Positions 43,401-53,755 of a DNA stretch of 64,000 nucleotides are shown piece after piece. The notes under the pieces are model-generated. The model did not search any database. It had not been told where the DNA came from and was given only the letters and a program-made list of their open reading frames with translations. The first letter of the stretch is position 1. Each line of letters opens with the position of its first letter. Source of the stretch: Asaia astilbis JCM 15831. GTDB taxonomy: Bacteria; Pseudomonadota; Alphaproteobacteria; Acetobacterales; Acetobacteraceae. The stretch covers positions 62,001 to 126,000 of the forward strand of contig NZ_BAJT01000002.1 of the NCBI RefSeq assembly GCF_000613845.1, written 5' to 3'. Position numbers and translations under genes: made by a program.

Positions 43401-44183
43401 GGCCGGAAGCCAGAGGACCGATTGTCGTGTCGTTTTACCGATATCGCTTCTCTGGACCTCGCTGAGTCCCGGCAGTTTGGACAGGGCAACAAGACGCCCG
43501 ATCCCGGAAACGCGTGTCTTCTCGTCCCACACAAGAGACTGGGCATAGGCGATCTGATACTCGATATTATCGGGGGCACCGGAAACGAGTTTGCCCAGCC
43601 CTGCCTGGGCCCTGCTTCTCTGCTCGGGCACGCCGGCCAGGGTCCGATAATATTCGAGTGCGTAACGTGCCGGGGGGCGGTCGGGATAGGTTCTGAGGTA
43701 AGCGTTTGCAGCCTGAACAGTCGCACCCTTGCGCGCCAGTTCGCGAGCGTTCTGTATGTCGCTTCCGGGAGCCGATCTTTCCTGAAGCTCCGTGTCGAGT
43801 GAGCTGCCTGCATCGGGGTCGCCATTTTGATCACGAATATGCTTCATGATCTTGCGGGCGCCAGCCACGTCTCCATCACGCAGGCTCATCTGCCCCTGAA
43901 GAGAAAGAACCTCGGGATTATCGGGCGCCAGTGAGGCTGCCTGGTTGAGCGCGATCCGCGCATCATCCATCCGTCCGTGATCGAACCAGTAACGGGCTCG
44001 CCTTATGACAGCCGTCAGAATACGGCTGGTCTCCGTTTCCTGAACCAGCGGACCGGCTGTTGAGGTCGGGGCCTTGCCCTGCGCTGAAACTGCGCTGTCC
44101 GGTGCGGCAAGAGCCTGCCCCATAAGCACGCAGAGCATCGCAGGCACAGCCACCGTTGAGTACCATAGGGTCTTATTTGTCAC
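40461..44183 (-). CDS. bcsC: Cellulose synthase operon protein BcsC (export)
   Basis: 1240-aa outer-membrane exporter of cellulose. Signal peptide ending near ALA (residue about 27), then about 20 TPR-type repeats in the periplasm (for example SLAPDNPEVLSLQGQMSLRDG, RSPNDADTLGGLGIALLRL) and a C-terminal beta-barrel of about 350 residues (from NITPGIDTRSGSGLNG) ending in SAKYSFLG. The frame is intact over 3.7 kb. It overlaps the synthase gene at 44173-44183. Confidence 0.95.
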   Translation of the reverse strand: MTNKTLWYSTVAVPAMLCVLMGQALAAPDSAVSAQGKAPTSTAGPLVQETETSRILTAVIRRARYWFDHGRMDDARIALNQAASLAPDNPEVLSLQGQMSLRDGDVAGARKIMKHIRDQNGDPDAGSSLDTELQERSAPGSDIQNARELARKGATVQAANAYLRTYPDRPPARYALEYYRTLAGVPEQRSRAQAGLGKLVSGAPDNIEYQIAYAQSLVWDEKTRVSGIGRLVALSKLPGLSEVQRSDIGKTTRQSVLWLPANASSTAVVSDYLAAHPEDKDIQALRKRAAPVIARPEEIARQKGWDALRANDPVAAEGAFREALGRSPNDADTLGGLGIALLRLKRGPEAKAYLDEAMEADPATAGRWRSASTGAVLSDTYAKANSLFANGRYAETLALINPLIAQSPQQGWLRAMRADILARTGRRQEAIDAYRALLREEPRSVSYRERLIRALLEEHDYAQARSLLNESPVPNAQLRALLYDTEAGQAPTQAERLNILQQADRDNALSTWTRLHYAQALLAENRRADAEQVMAPLLDAPSGRDVSALQAGLFFAAQTNDAQTIRRLKSLLPARALTPELAAVLRAASFREDVASAPADRDSARFYFAHLLDQGDPEGSLAQQAATALYDRGDAAGAAQLLDMQLAQGAARLTVVQKLAYAEAFLHMHDLERARRLSASAKSVTLTPDEQGRAKQLDNNLAIATSDRLNEAGNRAKAYEALAPALNSERPPVAANLALARLYSSGGQHAQAHQIALQAVEHDPADLDARLALIETAISMHRYAEASGYLQQMNAIAPTDPRSWYAAALLDRARGNTRAAVRELAQARLLRIEQLTPSQNVALRRNNPFASEDLTPTSNETDPFVRRVDGDLTQISDALAASVNITPGIDTRSGSGLNGLSNVNAEIFGRLPLGGGHLTLSATPTFLSSRSYRTGDVEGPLAIGYNALNSTISGAPLNQTSPFNATGIAVGASYDWRWLALDAGSSPLGFAVNNILGGGKISPTIARNTVLSVGVERRSVEDSILSYAGLKDASGATWGGVTRTRVYAQLAYGDRDASLYVRGGGSYLAGRNTRSNTGYEAGAGGQVKVWNDAINKIHLGMDLTWFGYERNEYAFSFGNGGYFSPQNFVAFTFPVTYSGSYKQVDWSLIGRAGYQTYRSNRAETFPNNPGDQALLANVAPLYAYQAGNSGNGLTGGINGVIDYRMTPNLKLSLNADYQRAGPWNEVRAFVSAKYSFLGTK

Positions 44184-47100
44184 GACGGAGCTCCTTGGCC
44201 CGACGCTTGGCGTGGGAGGTTAACACCCGGAACAGGATCAGGACGCCCAGACCGATACCGAGCACGGCAAGGAAAATCACCCTGAACGGATGATCTCCAA
44301 GATAGAGATCGGGCCAGAACCAGAAAGGAAGCGAACCGATCGAGTAGGTCGGCAGGTTACGCGTTGCCAGAACATGGCTGGCATTGAGCAACGAGAGATC
44401 GCCCTGGATCATAGGCTGCAGCTTCGGATCCCGCATGGTCTGGATGAGGCGGTCCAGCCCTTGAGGATTCTCACTCAGCATCAGAAGCATCGTGGCCTTC
44501 CGGGAGAAGGGCGATTGCCGCTCGATCAGGACGCCGCCATCTCCAAGGGATGTGGTCGTATTCAATGACCGAAGGAGGTTTTCAGTACCCCGGACCGAAC
44601 TACCACTCAGACTGCGCGACATCAGACGAAACGGCTCGAGGAGAGGTGAGCTCGCATAATTCAGGGTCGTGCCGGTGAACCGGTAAGGCGTCCCCTTCAG
44701 GAAACGTTCAACAGCCTGTGACGAGGAGACCGTATCCATGATGATGAGATTGCGCTCTTCGCTATCAGATACGGCATCGCTGTGAAGTATTGTCAGACCC
44801 GAAGCGGGATATTCAGTGATGCTGCCGATCATCCCCATCAAGTCGAGGAAGGCGCTTTCTGTTCCCTCGGATCGGGTTGCCGGAAGAACGATCGCCGTAT
44901 CCGACAGATCCGCCATCCGCGTGAATGGGAAGCCCGAATTGGCGAAATAAGCCAGATTGGGGAGCTGGGTATAATGGTACGCGCGTGTCAGATCGATCGT
45001 CGAATCCGGATCGATGCTCATGCGAAGATCCTGCGTCATGCCGCTGCAATCCCGACGCCCAAGAGGTCGACCCTCAAGATAAAATCCAATCGTATTGGCG
45101 CCATAAACCGACCAGGGCGGGATGGAAACGCTGGCTGACTGGGCGCGGGAGGCGTCGGGCCAGAAACGTCTCAGCCATTCGGGGATTTCGGCGGGCGGGG
45201 CGAGCGAGACGCTCGTGAGGTAAGTGCCGTTTACACTGACGTCGACATGGGAGCGCGCCTTGTCGATCTCGGTTCCAAGGGGCCCCGCACGGTGAAGTGG
45301 ATGTTCAGGGGGTGATCACGCCAGGTGTAGATGTCGGGTGTGGTACGGAATGGCACCGCAATCGTGCCCGGTACATATCCATATCCCTGGAGACTTGAGA
45401 GCGGAACGAGATCGCCAAACCGCACAGGCTGACTGCGTGTCACGAAACCAGGGGCATCGAAAGGACGACGCGCGGCAAGGGATATGGCCGGTGCGAGAAT
45501 CCGCGAAGCATGTGGAAAGCCGACGCTTCCGAACGCGACCGAACGTGCAGCAGCCTCAACTTCGTCATCAGTCCGACCGGTCACGATGAGAACCGCCCCG
45601 AAAGGATCGTTGGGGTTAACATTCTCCATCACGGTCGGACCCGTAACGCTTTCCCGCCCGATGAACTCCTGCCCGATGAACTCCTGCCCGACATCGCTCG
45701 CCACTCCGATAATGATGCGTTGCCGGAGGGAGGAACTTGCCGCAGGACCGGAAAGCTTGCCCCGCGATACTTGCTGAGCGAGCCGAACCACGATGCAAGT
45801 ACCCCTGACGCTTCGAGAACATGAGAGCCACTGTGATTGTTCAACACGAAAGGAAGCCGCACCGGGGTCAGGACCGCTTCATTGAAGAAAGGCGCCGGGA
45901 GCGCTGCAAGATCCCGCGACGGGGGCAGAGGCGCCGACGTTACCGAGATGCTGGACTGACCCAGAATCTTTGCCCATAGGACTGAGCTCGTCTGATCTCC
46001 ACAGCTTAGCGTGTACTGCCCAGCGAAATGGAAAGTCAGCACATTGTGCTCTCTGAAAAACAGGGGATTGATCGGAAATGTGAGAGGGCCGAACTGAGGC
46101 TTGGTCTTGTCCGGATGGACAACACCAACGAACTGATCGTTCAGAAATATGGTCACTCCGCTTCCCTCTGGGAGAAGATCTGGCGACAAGGATCCCATCA
46201 AAGATAGCGATGCTGAGGTCACCACCTCAGAGGGGGGCATACCGAAATTGAGCCCCTGAATGGGAATCCAAGGTGTCATGACAAGGGTGTCAGCACTTCC
46301 GAGCTGCTTGAAACTCCATGACGTGGTTCTCGCGTTTTCGAGCTCTTCACGAGAGGCGACCGGTTGAACAGCTCCCGTCGAATTGTCCGTTACAGGCTGC
46401 GTCAGGGCACCCTCACCCTGGGGTGCCGATCCGGCCTGAGGGGGGGCACCGGCTGCAGGAAGGCTCGCGGCGGCGGGGGGAGATCCAGCTGCGGCATCTT
46501 TGGGTGACAGCGCACTGGGCAATGGCAGGTCAGCAGGGTTTTCCTGCGCAAAGGCGGCACCTGACACACCGAAGAGTGCCAGGGAGAGAATCACAAGCCG
46601 AACCAGACCCGCCTTTGGTTTGACGAGCACCGCAGCCCGTCGGATCGTCGGCGGACTGACACGAGGCTTGACCGGGATCGCAATTTTGCGCCTCTTGAAG
46701 GTGGCCGGCTTGAACAGTCCGACGATGCTATGCAGGATAAGAATGATCGATCTCCGCAGGCTATCAGGCTGGTAATCGGCCCAGTTGTCCCATGCATCAC
46801 GACTGCCAAAAATCACTCGCACAATCTGCGCCTCCTGCAAGATGGATGTCGCATTCCACCGCAACGCCAAAGCACCAGTGTCCGCCGCCCGGACAACCTG
46901 CCCCGGAAGGCAATATGTCTCGTGTCTATCCGCCACGAAGACCGTGATCTGCGCATCTCTCTCCAGAAGCACGTTTTCCTCAGGTTCTCCGTGCAGCAAG
47001 CACCCCCCTTGCGACATGTTTTCGCTCATATATTCGAGGAGACGCCCATCATCTGTGCGAACGGTAACGGGGATGACCATATCGACCCGTGGCGCCGTTC

Positions 47101-48819
47101 GGATCTGCATCGTTTCACGACCGATCGAAATTGCTGCCAGAACAATTGTAATACTCAGCGAAATCCAGAGGACATTCATGGCGAGGGCGTTTCGGACGAT
47201 TGAATCGTTCTGACCGTGCAAGAGACGAAAGACACCGAAACCCCATGTCAGGGAGAGCCCGATCGCAAGATAAACATTGGGATAAATGGCGCTCCAATCG
47301 AGATAGGAACGATGAAGCACGCCTCCCTTTTCAGTCACATTGAACTTACCCCGGCGCGGGAACAGCAACGTGGTGATCGTCACGCGGGCCAGAAAGGGAG
47401 CAAGGGTCGTCTCATAGACTTCGCTCCAGAACGAGTAACGCCAGTTCTTGTTCGTTCTGGCCGATGTCAGGATGCTGTGCACGAGATGAGGCACCGCATA
47501 GATCGCAATCGCAAAAGGTGACGCAGCGATCAGTGTCTGATCGAAAAGAAGATAGGCGAGCGGAGAAACGAGAAAAATCAATCTCGGAATTGCGAAAAGG
47601 AAACTCGCAATAGCGGCGAAGTAGCACAGGCGTTGCGCAAAAGTGAGGCCGTGACCGAACAGCGGATTATCGATACGGAAGATTTGCAACATTCCACGAG
47701 CCCAGCGCAGCCGCTGACCAACGTGGAGGATCAACCGTTCTGTCGATAGACCTGCAGCGAGAGGCTTGGCGAGATAGGCTGTGGACCATCCTTGCGCTGC
47801 AGCTTCAGCGCAGTGTGCATATCTTCCGTGACAGTCTCGACGGCAATTCCCCCTATTTCCTGCAGAGCGCTCCGGCGAATGACCGCGCAGGAACCGCAGA
47901 AGAAGGTCGCATTCCAGAAATCGTTCCCGTCCTGAATCAGTCCATAAAAAAGATTTCCCTCAGGCGGAACGAAAGCTCCGTGAGAGAAGTTACGCTGGAA
48001 CGGGTCAGGAGAATAAAAGTGATGCGGCGTCTGGAGAAGTGCGAGCCGTTTTTCCGAAACAAAGGGACCGACGGTTTCCTGCAGAAAATTACGCTTGGCG
48101 ATGTGATCGCAGTCGAAAATTGCGATTAAGTCGCCCTTCGTCAGTGCAAGGGCGTGATTGAGATTCCCGGCCTTCGCATGCTCATGGTCCGCGCGCGCAA
48201 TATACCCGGCCCCGCATGCCTCAGCGAACTCGCGAAACTCGTCACGATGCCCGTCGTCAAGCAGATAAACGTTTATCCTGTCGCTCGGCCAATCAAGACC
48301 GAGCGCCGCCAGAACGGTCTGCCTGACAATACGTAAGTCTTCGTTATAGGTCGGGATGTAGACATCGACGCTAGGCCAGAGCGAAAGATCGCGAGGCATG
48401 GGCTCAACCTGGCGCCGCAAGGGATGCAGCGACTGGAAGTAGCTCAGGACGAGCATCACGAAGGCATAGACTTCTGCGGTGACCAGGATGGTACCGAGAA
48501 TGGATTGTGCCCAGGTACTGAAATCGAGGGTCTCTGTCAGTCGCCAACTGAGATATCTCAGCGATACGATGATCGATAATCCCTTGAGAACCAGCGTTGC
48601 TCTGGGACCTGGATGACGATTGACGTAGAGAAACAGGAGGATACCGACAAAGCAGATGATCGTCTGACCTGACAGGTTGAGATGGACGAACGCTGCGAGG
48701 AAGATGCAGAACAGCGCAAAGACAACCAGAGCGGCTCTGATGAGCGACTTGCGTGGCGACTGGCTCGCGTTGTCGATCCATCCTTCGACGAGAGGGAGAC
48801 CGCGTCGAAGGATATTCAT
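44173..48819 (-). CDS. bcsAB: Fused cellulose synthase AcsAB (BcsA-BcsB), three frame breaks
   Basis: Polymerises UDP-glucose into beta-1,4-glucan and moves it through the membrane. The BcsA part has N-terminal helices, the GT2 motifs [24 protein letters not shown] and TED, and QRLRWARGM, then a PilZ c-di-GMP region (ENMSQGG). The BcsB part follows directly after a helix and Ala/Pro-rich linker without a stop, as in the fused AcsAB of Komagataeibacter. Frame breaks near 47790, 45777 and 45273 each need one added base; the corrected product is 1549 aa, matching the fused form. Start is ATG 48819, overlapping bcsQ by ATGA. Confidence 0.92.
45657..45686. repeat. Tandem 15-bp duplication in the BcsB part
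   Basis: The unit CCCGATGAACTCCTG occurs twice in a row (45657-45671 and 45672-45686), encoding Gly-Gln-Glu-Phe-Ile twice on the minus strand. It preserves the reading frame. Confidence 0.8.
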
Positions 48820-49604
48820 AACCGCCCTCGCCGCTCGATGAGGTTTTCGATGATCTGGACAAGCCGGCTTCCGACGAGTTCCAGATCCGCCGTGGCGCGG
48901 CAATAAGGAGCGTAGCTCTGAACGAGCTTCTGGCTCGCAAAGGCTTCCCCCACATGCTCATCCCTGCATATCGTGCCCAAGATCATATTCCCGAAATGGC
49001 GGGAGATCTGGGGCATTGCCATGGCGCTGATCCGGTTCATCGGGTCGAACCGATTGACGATGACACGGTGCACGAAAGAAGCCGGCTCATGCTGGGAAAC
49101 TCCGTAGCACGCTCCGTTCTTGATATCAGGAATGAGCGAGATGCAGGACGCCTCGGGCGTCATGACGGTCACAACAATATCCGCGACCGGAAGAAGGCTC
49201 GAGAAAGCCGCTGAATAGCCAGGGGGTGTATCGACGATCACGATCGTTTCAGGTTCGTTTGCTCTGGCGAGAACCTCATTGGCAATAAGCCCGGGTTGCG
49301 CCCTGACAGCCTGATCAAACTCAGCCTGAAGAGGAAGCGTGAGGGCGCCAAAAGGATAAACAACCACGTCACTCGTGCTTGGAATCGCGGCATCGTCCCA
49401 CGGGAGGCCAGCCTCGATACAATTGACGACTCCGAAACGTAACGACATCGGAACACCATAATGCAGGCGGAGTGCATTTTGGGGATCCAGATCGATCACG
49501 ACGACATTAGGGGCTCCTGCGCGACGCATTTCGTGTGCGAGATGCGCTGCAACCATGGTCTTCCCGACCCCCCCTTTTGGGGAGGCGACGCATATTAGGG
49601 TCAT
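48816..49604 (-). CDS. bcsQ: BcsQ-like ParA/MinD-family ATPase
   Basis: 262-aa P-loop ATPase. Deviant Walker [22 protein letters not shown] near residue 8, [17 protein letters not shown], and [12 protein letters not shown]. BcsQ localises cellulose synthesis at the pole in E. coli. Its position directly upstream of the synthase and the ATGA overlap make the assignment firm despite the general similarity to ParA. This gene is not part of the classical Komagataeibacter bcs operon as I know it. Confidence 0.88.
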   Translation of the reverse strand: MTLICVASPKGGVGKTMVAAHLAHEMRRAGAPNVVVIDLDPQNALRLHYGVPMSLRFGVVNCIEAGLPWDDAAIPSTSDVVVYPFGALTLPLQAEFDQAVRAQPGLIANEVLARANEPETIVIVDTPPGYSAAFSSLLPVADIVVTVMTPEASCISLIPDIKNGACYGVSQHEPASFVHRVIVNRFDPMNRISAMAMPQISRHFGNMILGTICRDEHVGEAFASQKLVQSYAPYCRATADLELVGSRLVQIIENLIERRGRL

Positions 49605-49648
49605 CTTACTCTAATCCAGCTCCCTGGAGGTAGAATGGTGCTGCCAAA

Positions 49649-50127
49649 TCAACGTTTGAACATGCCACGCAGACGTTGTTGCGCTTCGGGCTTCTCAGAG
49701 GAGGGCACGCGCAGAACAGTGAACATTTCTCGAAGCGACATCTGCCGCCAGTCGCCCTGAGAACCAGTCCTATCAGGATTTGATGACACGCGATTTGGGA
49801 GGTCGTCCGGATCAGAGCGTTTGGCAAGACGCTTGGGCAGCGGAGATTCAGCAGGCATGGAGTCAGCTCTGGAGAGGCCCAGGTTTTCTGACCGAAGGGT
49901 GGGGAGTTCACCTGCCGCGCGAATGGTTTCTCGGGGAAGTCAGACGCCTTCTCACCAGCCGACAGTCTCACCTCATGATCAGAGTGCGGTTCAACGCCTC
50001 TATCAGCTGCAATGGCAGGCTCGCCTCCAAATCGGGAAAGCGCATTGAAGTTCTGAAAACCATCATCTTCGGGCAGTGGGGCATCCCCGGAGAACGAATC
50101 ATCCAGAATTCTGAATTTATCAGGCAT
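49649..50127 (-). CDS. BcsP/BcsR-like small cellulose-accessory protein (frame-broken)
   Basis: Not firmly recognised. After restoring one base near 49885 the product is 159 aa, starting MPDKFRILDDSFSG with the short motif FQNFNALSRFGGEP and ending SLREMFTVLRVPSSEK and RLRGMFKR. The middle is Pro/Ser/charged and probably disordered. Its place between the endoglucanase and bcsQ, and the [D/N]xxxLxRFGG motif, fit the small BcsP-type proteins that precede bcsQ elsewhere. The start overlaps the bcsZ stop (TGATG). Another possible role is a CcpAx-type linker, but I see no similarity to that. Confidence 0.55.
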
Positions 50128-51170
50128 CACACCATCTCCATTGCGGCAATTCGCGCCTGTAAGGTAAGCGAGGCGGAGTAGTAGTCGTTACTTTCCTTGA
50201 TATTCGGCAACTCGGACAAAGCATCTGCGCCTTTCTGAGCGAACAGGAACACCGCTTTAAAACCTGGTGGAGCATTGTAATCGGAGCGCTTGCCAGTCTT
50301 GAGGTCGATCCAGTCAGGCAGGCCGCTCGACGCATAATTCTGGCTGACTGCATAAAGCGCCTGCGTCAGGCTCTCTGGCATCCGATTAGCCCATTTCAGG
50401 TAGAGTGGGATCCGAATGGCATCATAGGAAAAGCGGGGTGGAAAATCCGACGCCGGATAAATGCGCTCTGATTTCCGGTCGATCGAGAGCCAGTCAGGAG
50501 GAAGTCCCCACAAGCCGAAACGGCTGGATTGGACCAGTTGCTGTCCTGCATCCATAACGGCTTTCCAAGGGCCTGTTGGATCCATACGGAGAGCGCGTGA
50601 GAGTGCAGGCATATTGTAATAGGAGAGATTGACGACCGTGTTTTTAGGCCGTTCGAAACCCCGTGCCCCGGGTAAAAGAACCAGCCTGCTACCGATCTTG
50701 CGTACGCATTTGCGTCCTAGCGCCTGGATAATCGCCTGAGCGCTTTGCGCAAAGTCTTCTCTCCCCCAGAGCAGCGCGCCTCTTCGCAATGCCCAGGCGA
50801 TCATGAGATCGCCATCCGATGCATTGTTCGTGTCGGTGATATGCGGCTCAGCGGGTGTCCAGCGCCAACTGTGAAGGTGACCGTCTTTATGCTTGAGCGT
50901 CGTGCGGGTCCAATTCCACATCGACTCAAACGCTTCCCGATCATTGAATGTCGAGGCGAAGAAGAGCCCGTATCCCTGGCCTTCAGAATGAGAAACATCA
51001 TGATTGCCAGTGTCGACAATCCGTCCCTCGGGGCGGAGATAACGTGCCTTGTAAAGCTCCCAATCGGGATCGGCCACCATTGCCGCCCGAGCCTCACCAG
51101 CTCCGGCGAGCACACCGCTCAACGCCATTGAACTGCGGCAAAAGCAACGCCTGGAAAGTTCACGACGCAT
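50127..51170 (-). CDS. bcsZ: GH8 endo-1,4-beta-glucanase BcsZ/CMCax
   Basis: Cellulase of glycoside hydrolase family 8 needed for proper cellulose formation. The start at 51170 gives an arginine-rich signal MRRELSRRCFCRSSMALSG with AEARA-type cleavage site, followed by the catalytic region DVSHSEGQGYGLFFAS (general acid Glu), WRWTPAEPHITDTNNASDGD and SYDAIRIPLYLKW. About 347 aa. First gene of the cellulose operon; the next gene overlaps its stop. An upstream in-frame start at 51248 exists. Confidence 0.92.
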   Translation of the reverse strand: MRRELSRRCFCRSSMALSGVLAGAGEARAAMVADPDWELYKARYLRPEGRIVDTGNHDVSHSEGQGYGLFFASTFNDREAFESMWNWTRTTLKHKDGHLHSWRWTPAEPHITDTNNASDGDLMIAWALRRGALLWGREDFAQSAQAIIQALGRKCVRKIGSRLVLLPGARGFERPKNTVVNLSYYNMPALSRALRMDPTGPWKAVMDAGQQLVQSSRFGLWGLPPDWLSIDRKSERIYPASDFPPRFSYDAIRIPLYLKWANRMPESLTQALYAVSQNYASSGLPDWIDLKTGKRSDYNAPPGFKAVFLFAQKGADALSELPNIKESNDYYSASLTLQARIAAMEMV

Positions 51171-51516
51171 TAACGTTCTTTCGACGATTGACGGGCTTAG
51201 CCGCAGATGAGAGCACATTTCTGTGAAGAAGTATGCATATCCCGTCAACTCCTCGTTCGCGCCAACCAGCTTTTTTCTCGATTACCTCCAAGTATCTGGG
51301 TATAGTCCCGTAAAATTAACGATTTATAACGATTACATTTCCTATTCAGAACGGCGCTCGTCAACGAGACTCCATTTGCAGAAACCGATGATTGCATCAT
51401 TCACCTACACCGAACCTGGTTAGAGTTCAGTCGGTATTTTTCCAATATAGATAGTAGTTTAAAACTCGACGGGACGAGGACTTTTATGAGCGGAATGCAG
51501 AGATGGGATTGAAATA
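51171..51516. promoter_or_regulatory. Upstream region of the cellulose operon
   Basis: 346 bases between the histidine kinase stop and bcsZ, on the same strand. It is AT-rich between 51300 and 51480 and must hold the operon promoter unless transcription comes from the kinase. It contains a small inverted repeat ATGAT-TGC-ATCAT (51388-51400). No reliable -35/-10 assignment was possible. Confidence 0.4.
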
Positions 51517-53313
51517 TTAGGTCAACGCCCTGCGCGTTATTGGAACTGGAAACACCAGACGATACTCCGTTCCAGCTTCAGAGCTAATATCCAGCGTTGC
51601 ACTTAACTGGCGCGCGAATCCTCTCACCAACTGCAGCCCGATACCCTCTCGCTTCTCTTTCTCTGCCTGAGCCGCGTGGCTTAGGCCCACACCGTCATCT
51701 CGAAGTGTCAGAATCGCCATATCGTCGTTCCGGCTCAGCGTAATCGCGACAGCACCACGACGTTCATCAGGGAAAGCATATCGGAGAGCGTTGGTCACCA
51801 CCTCGGTAACGATGAGCGCAAGCGGTACCGCCTGATCTGGCGTCACCGGTACATTTTCCACGTCGAGCGAAAGGCTGATTCGACCTCTATTGATACGGTT
51901 ATTCGCAGTAAAAATCTGACTGGCCAGCTCCTCCAAGAACGCCCGGATATCCAACGCGGAAAGACCACCTTCCGGGTAAAGATGCCTGTGAAGCGTGGCC
52001 AAAGATCGCACCCTGTCCCTGACAAGATGAAACTCTTCACGCGCTTCAGGTAATTTGATCCTGTTGGCCTGCAAATTCAGAAGCGACGCAACAATCTGCA
52101 AATTATTTTTGACGCGGTGATGAATCTCTTTGATCAATAAATCCTGCTGTTTCGCAGCTCGTTGCAGGCGGGCCTCGTGTCGGTCGAGGCGTCTCGTCGC
52201 GCGATCAAAGGCGCGCTCCATCTGACGAATCTCAAGAGGCAAGGATTTCGGGAGATCAGGCTGAAATTTCCCATTTTTCCGCCAGACAGCAACGCTAAAA
52301 GCCAGCTTTTCCAAAGGTTCAACGAGATAGCGTTGAGCAGCAAGCGCGACCAATAGCAGTTCTACGACAAGAATAAGGACGATCAGCGCGACGCGTGCAA
52401 GGAAGAGGTGAAGCGCGCGGGTTTCAGCAAAGCTTCTTACGGACACCGCAACGATACTATTATCGCCATACCCCGGAACCAGGGTGTAATATAAATCGTC
52501 GACTTGAAAATGATCGCGAACCCTTCCCTCTCTCAGATCTTGATCAAGTCGTTTGAGCGCTTGGGTCGACCAGGGATCATCAACTTTTTGTGAGCCCTCT
52601 AATGGTACTGGCGGCGCCCCCGCCTTAAAAAGCCATAGATCCGTCGTTTCAGGCTCAAGATCGGTTGGCGAGCGAGAGTTCTTCACGGACGTCGCCACAT
52701 CCTGCTTGATCAAGGGTCTTAGCGCGATAAGCTCCCCAGGCAGCGTCTCTCCCAAACTATTGACGTAACTCACCTTGATATGAGCTCGTGCAAGGGGAAC
52801 CTCACCGTACGATAGAGACACGGTGGCTTCGCTGGGGCTTCGACCCATTCCAGAGGGACTGCTCTCTGCTTTCGTCGCAGAAAAAATCGGGACTGACCCA
52901 CCGAGACAGGCAACTTTCGTCCGCCCCTTATCGGAGGAAGGAACAACAACCCGCCCTTCCCCATCGGATAGGATGAGCGCGCAATAGCGGTTTTGATCGA
53001 TCGACTGAACAAGTTGAAACGCTTGATCGGCAGTTGCCTCGCGCATCCCACTTTTCGCAAGCGTCCGCAGCGCGCTCTGAACCCGCTCGAACTCATTCGC
53101 AATCTCACGTCGCGCGCTGAGAGCATCAGCGCGCGCGCGCTCAAAGCTGTTATCAGAGGTCGCGAGATAGGTGTGCCATGCCAACACCCCAGCCACACAG
53201 GCGAGAGGGAGAGACGTGCAGATGATGAGAGCCATCACCCGGGACCCTACTGTATCGAGCAGCCCGGAACGCACGGACAGCGCTTTAATCGGGAACAGCC
53301 TGCGAGAGCTCAA
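51517..53313 (-). CDS. HisKA_2-type sensor histidine kinase (PhyK-like)
   Basis: 598-aa inner-membrane sensor. TM1 about 25-48, a periplasmic sensing region to about 300, TM2 about 303-327, a HAMP-like linker, then the dimerisation motif KEIHHRVKNNLQIVASLLNL with the phospho-His near 398, and an ATPase domain (TEVVTNALRYAF; DDGVGL; GIGLQLVRGFA). HisKA_2 kinases phosphorylate PhyR in the general stress response of Alphaproteobacteria. Its place next to nepR supports that. The frame is intact. Confidence 0.9.
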   Translation of the reverse strand: MSSRRLFPIKALSVRSGLLDTVGSRVMALIICTSLPLACVAGVLAWHTYLATSDNSFERARADALSARREIANEFERVQSALRTLAKSGMREATADQAFQLVQSIDQNRYCALILSDGEGRVVVPSSDKGRTKVACLGGSVPIFSATKAESSPSGMGRSPSEATVSLSYGEVPLARAHIKVSYVNSLGETLPGELIALRPLIKQDVATSVKNSRSPTDLEPETTDLWLFKAGAPPVPLEGSQKVDDPWSTQALKRLDQDLREGRVRDHFQVDDLYYTLVPGYGDNSIVAVSVRSFAETRALHLFLARVALIVLILVVELLLVALAAQRYLVEPLEKLAFSVAVWRKNGKFQPDLPKSLPLEIRQMERAFDRATRRLDRHEARLQRAAKQQDLLIKEIHHRVKNNLQIVASLLNLQANRIKLPEAREEFHLVRDRVRSLATLHRHLYPEGGLSALDIRAFLEELASQIFTANNRINRGRISLSLDVENVPVTPDQAVPLALIVTEVVTNALRYAFPDERRGAVAITLSRNDDMAILTLRDDGVGLSHAAQAEKEKREGIGLQLVRGFARQLSATLDISSEAGTEYRLVFPVPITRRALT

Positions 53314-53358
53314 TTTCTGTCCCCGTTTCGATTCATAAGCGCCGTCACAACCACATCA

Positions 53359-53547
53359 TTAGGCGCTACGATCGTCTCGATCTTCCTCAATCAGACGAAG
53401 AAGCTCCTCTGGTATCGGCTCGTTCGCCACATCGTCAAACAACTGATGTAAACCGCGCTTAAGCCAGATATCAAAAGGATTGTCATTCTCCGGTGATGGC
53501 TGTGCCTGCCGGGGCTCATCGGCCGCGCCGTCCTCTCCCCCAGTCAT
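53359..53547 (-). CDS. nepR: NepR anti-sigma factor
   Basis: 62-aa protein that sequesters EcfG until phosphorylated PhyR binds it. The core NPFDIWLKRGLHQLFDDVAN followed by EPIPEELLRLIEE is the defining NepR pattern, with disordered acidic ends. Lies between ecfG and the histidine kinase, separated from ecfG by a terminator; 46 bases before the kinase start. Confidence 0.9.
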   Translation of the reverse strand: MTGGEDGAADEPRQAQPSPENDNPFDIWLKRGLHQLFDDVANEPIPEELLRLIEEDRDDRSA

Positions 53548-53660
53548 GTCATCACCTCAACAAAAGAAATCAACCTATGCGTGTTTAACAGAGGTCTTGC
53601 ACATGAGTTGCACTCAAGAGTTAAAATCAGCGCACTTGGGTCAAAATAGAAGCAGACTCA

Positions 53661-53692
53661 CAAAAACGGGGAATGATGTGCAATCATTCCCC
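53661..53692 (-). terminator. Rho-independent terminator after ecfG
   Basis: 10-bp perfect stem GGGGAATGAT/ATCATTCCCC, 5-nt loop, followed on the minus strand by GTTTTTG. It separates ecfG from nepR, so nepR and the kinase should have their own promoter in 53548-53660. Confidence 0.85.
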
Positions 53693-53755
53693 TCATAGCT
53701 CTGCAAATTATCAGCGCCAACTACAGGAAACCCCTGCTCAGCACATGAGAGCTAC

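Noticed and set aside
51223..51423. 66-codon plus-strand frame upstream of bcsZ
   Set aside because: AT-rich promoter-like DNA with no recognisable protein and no good start.
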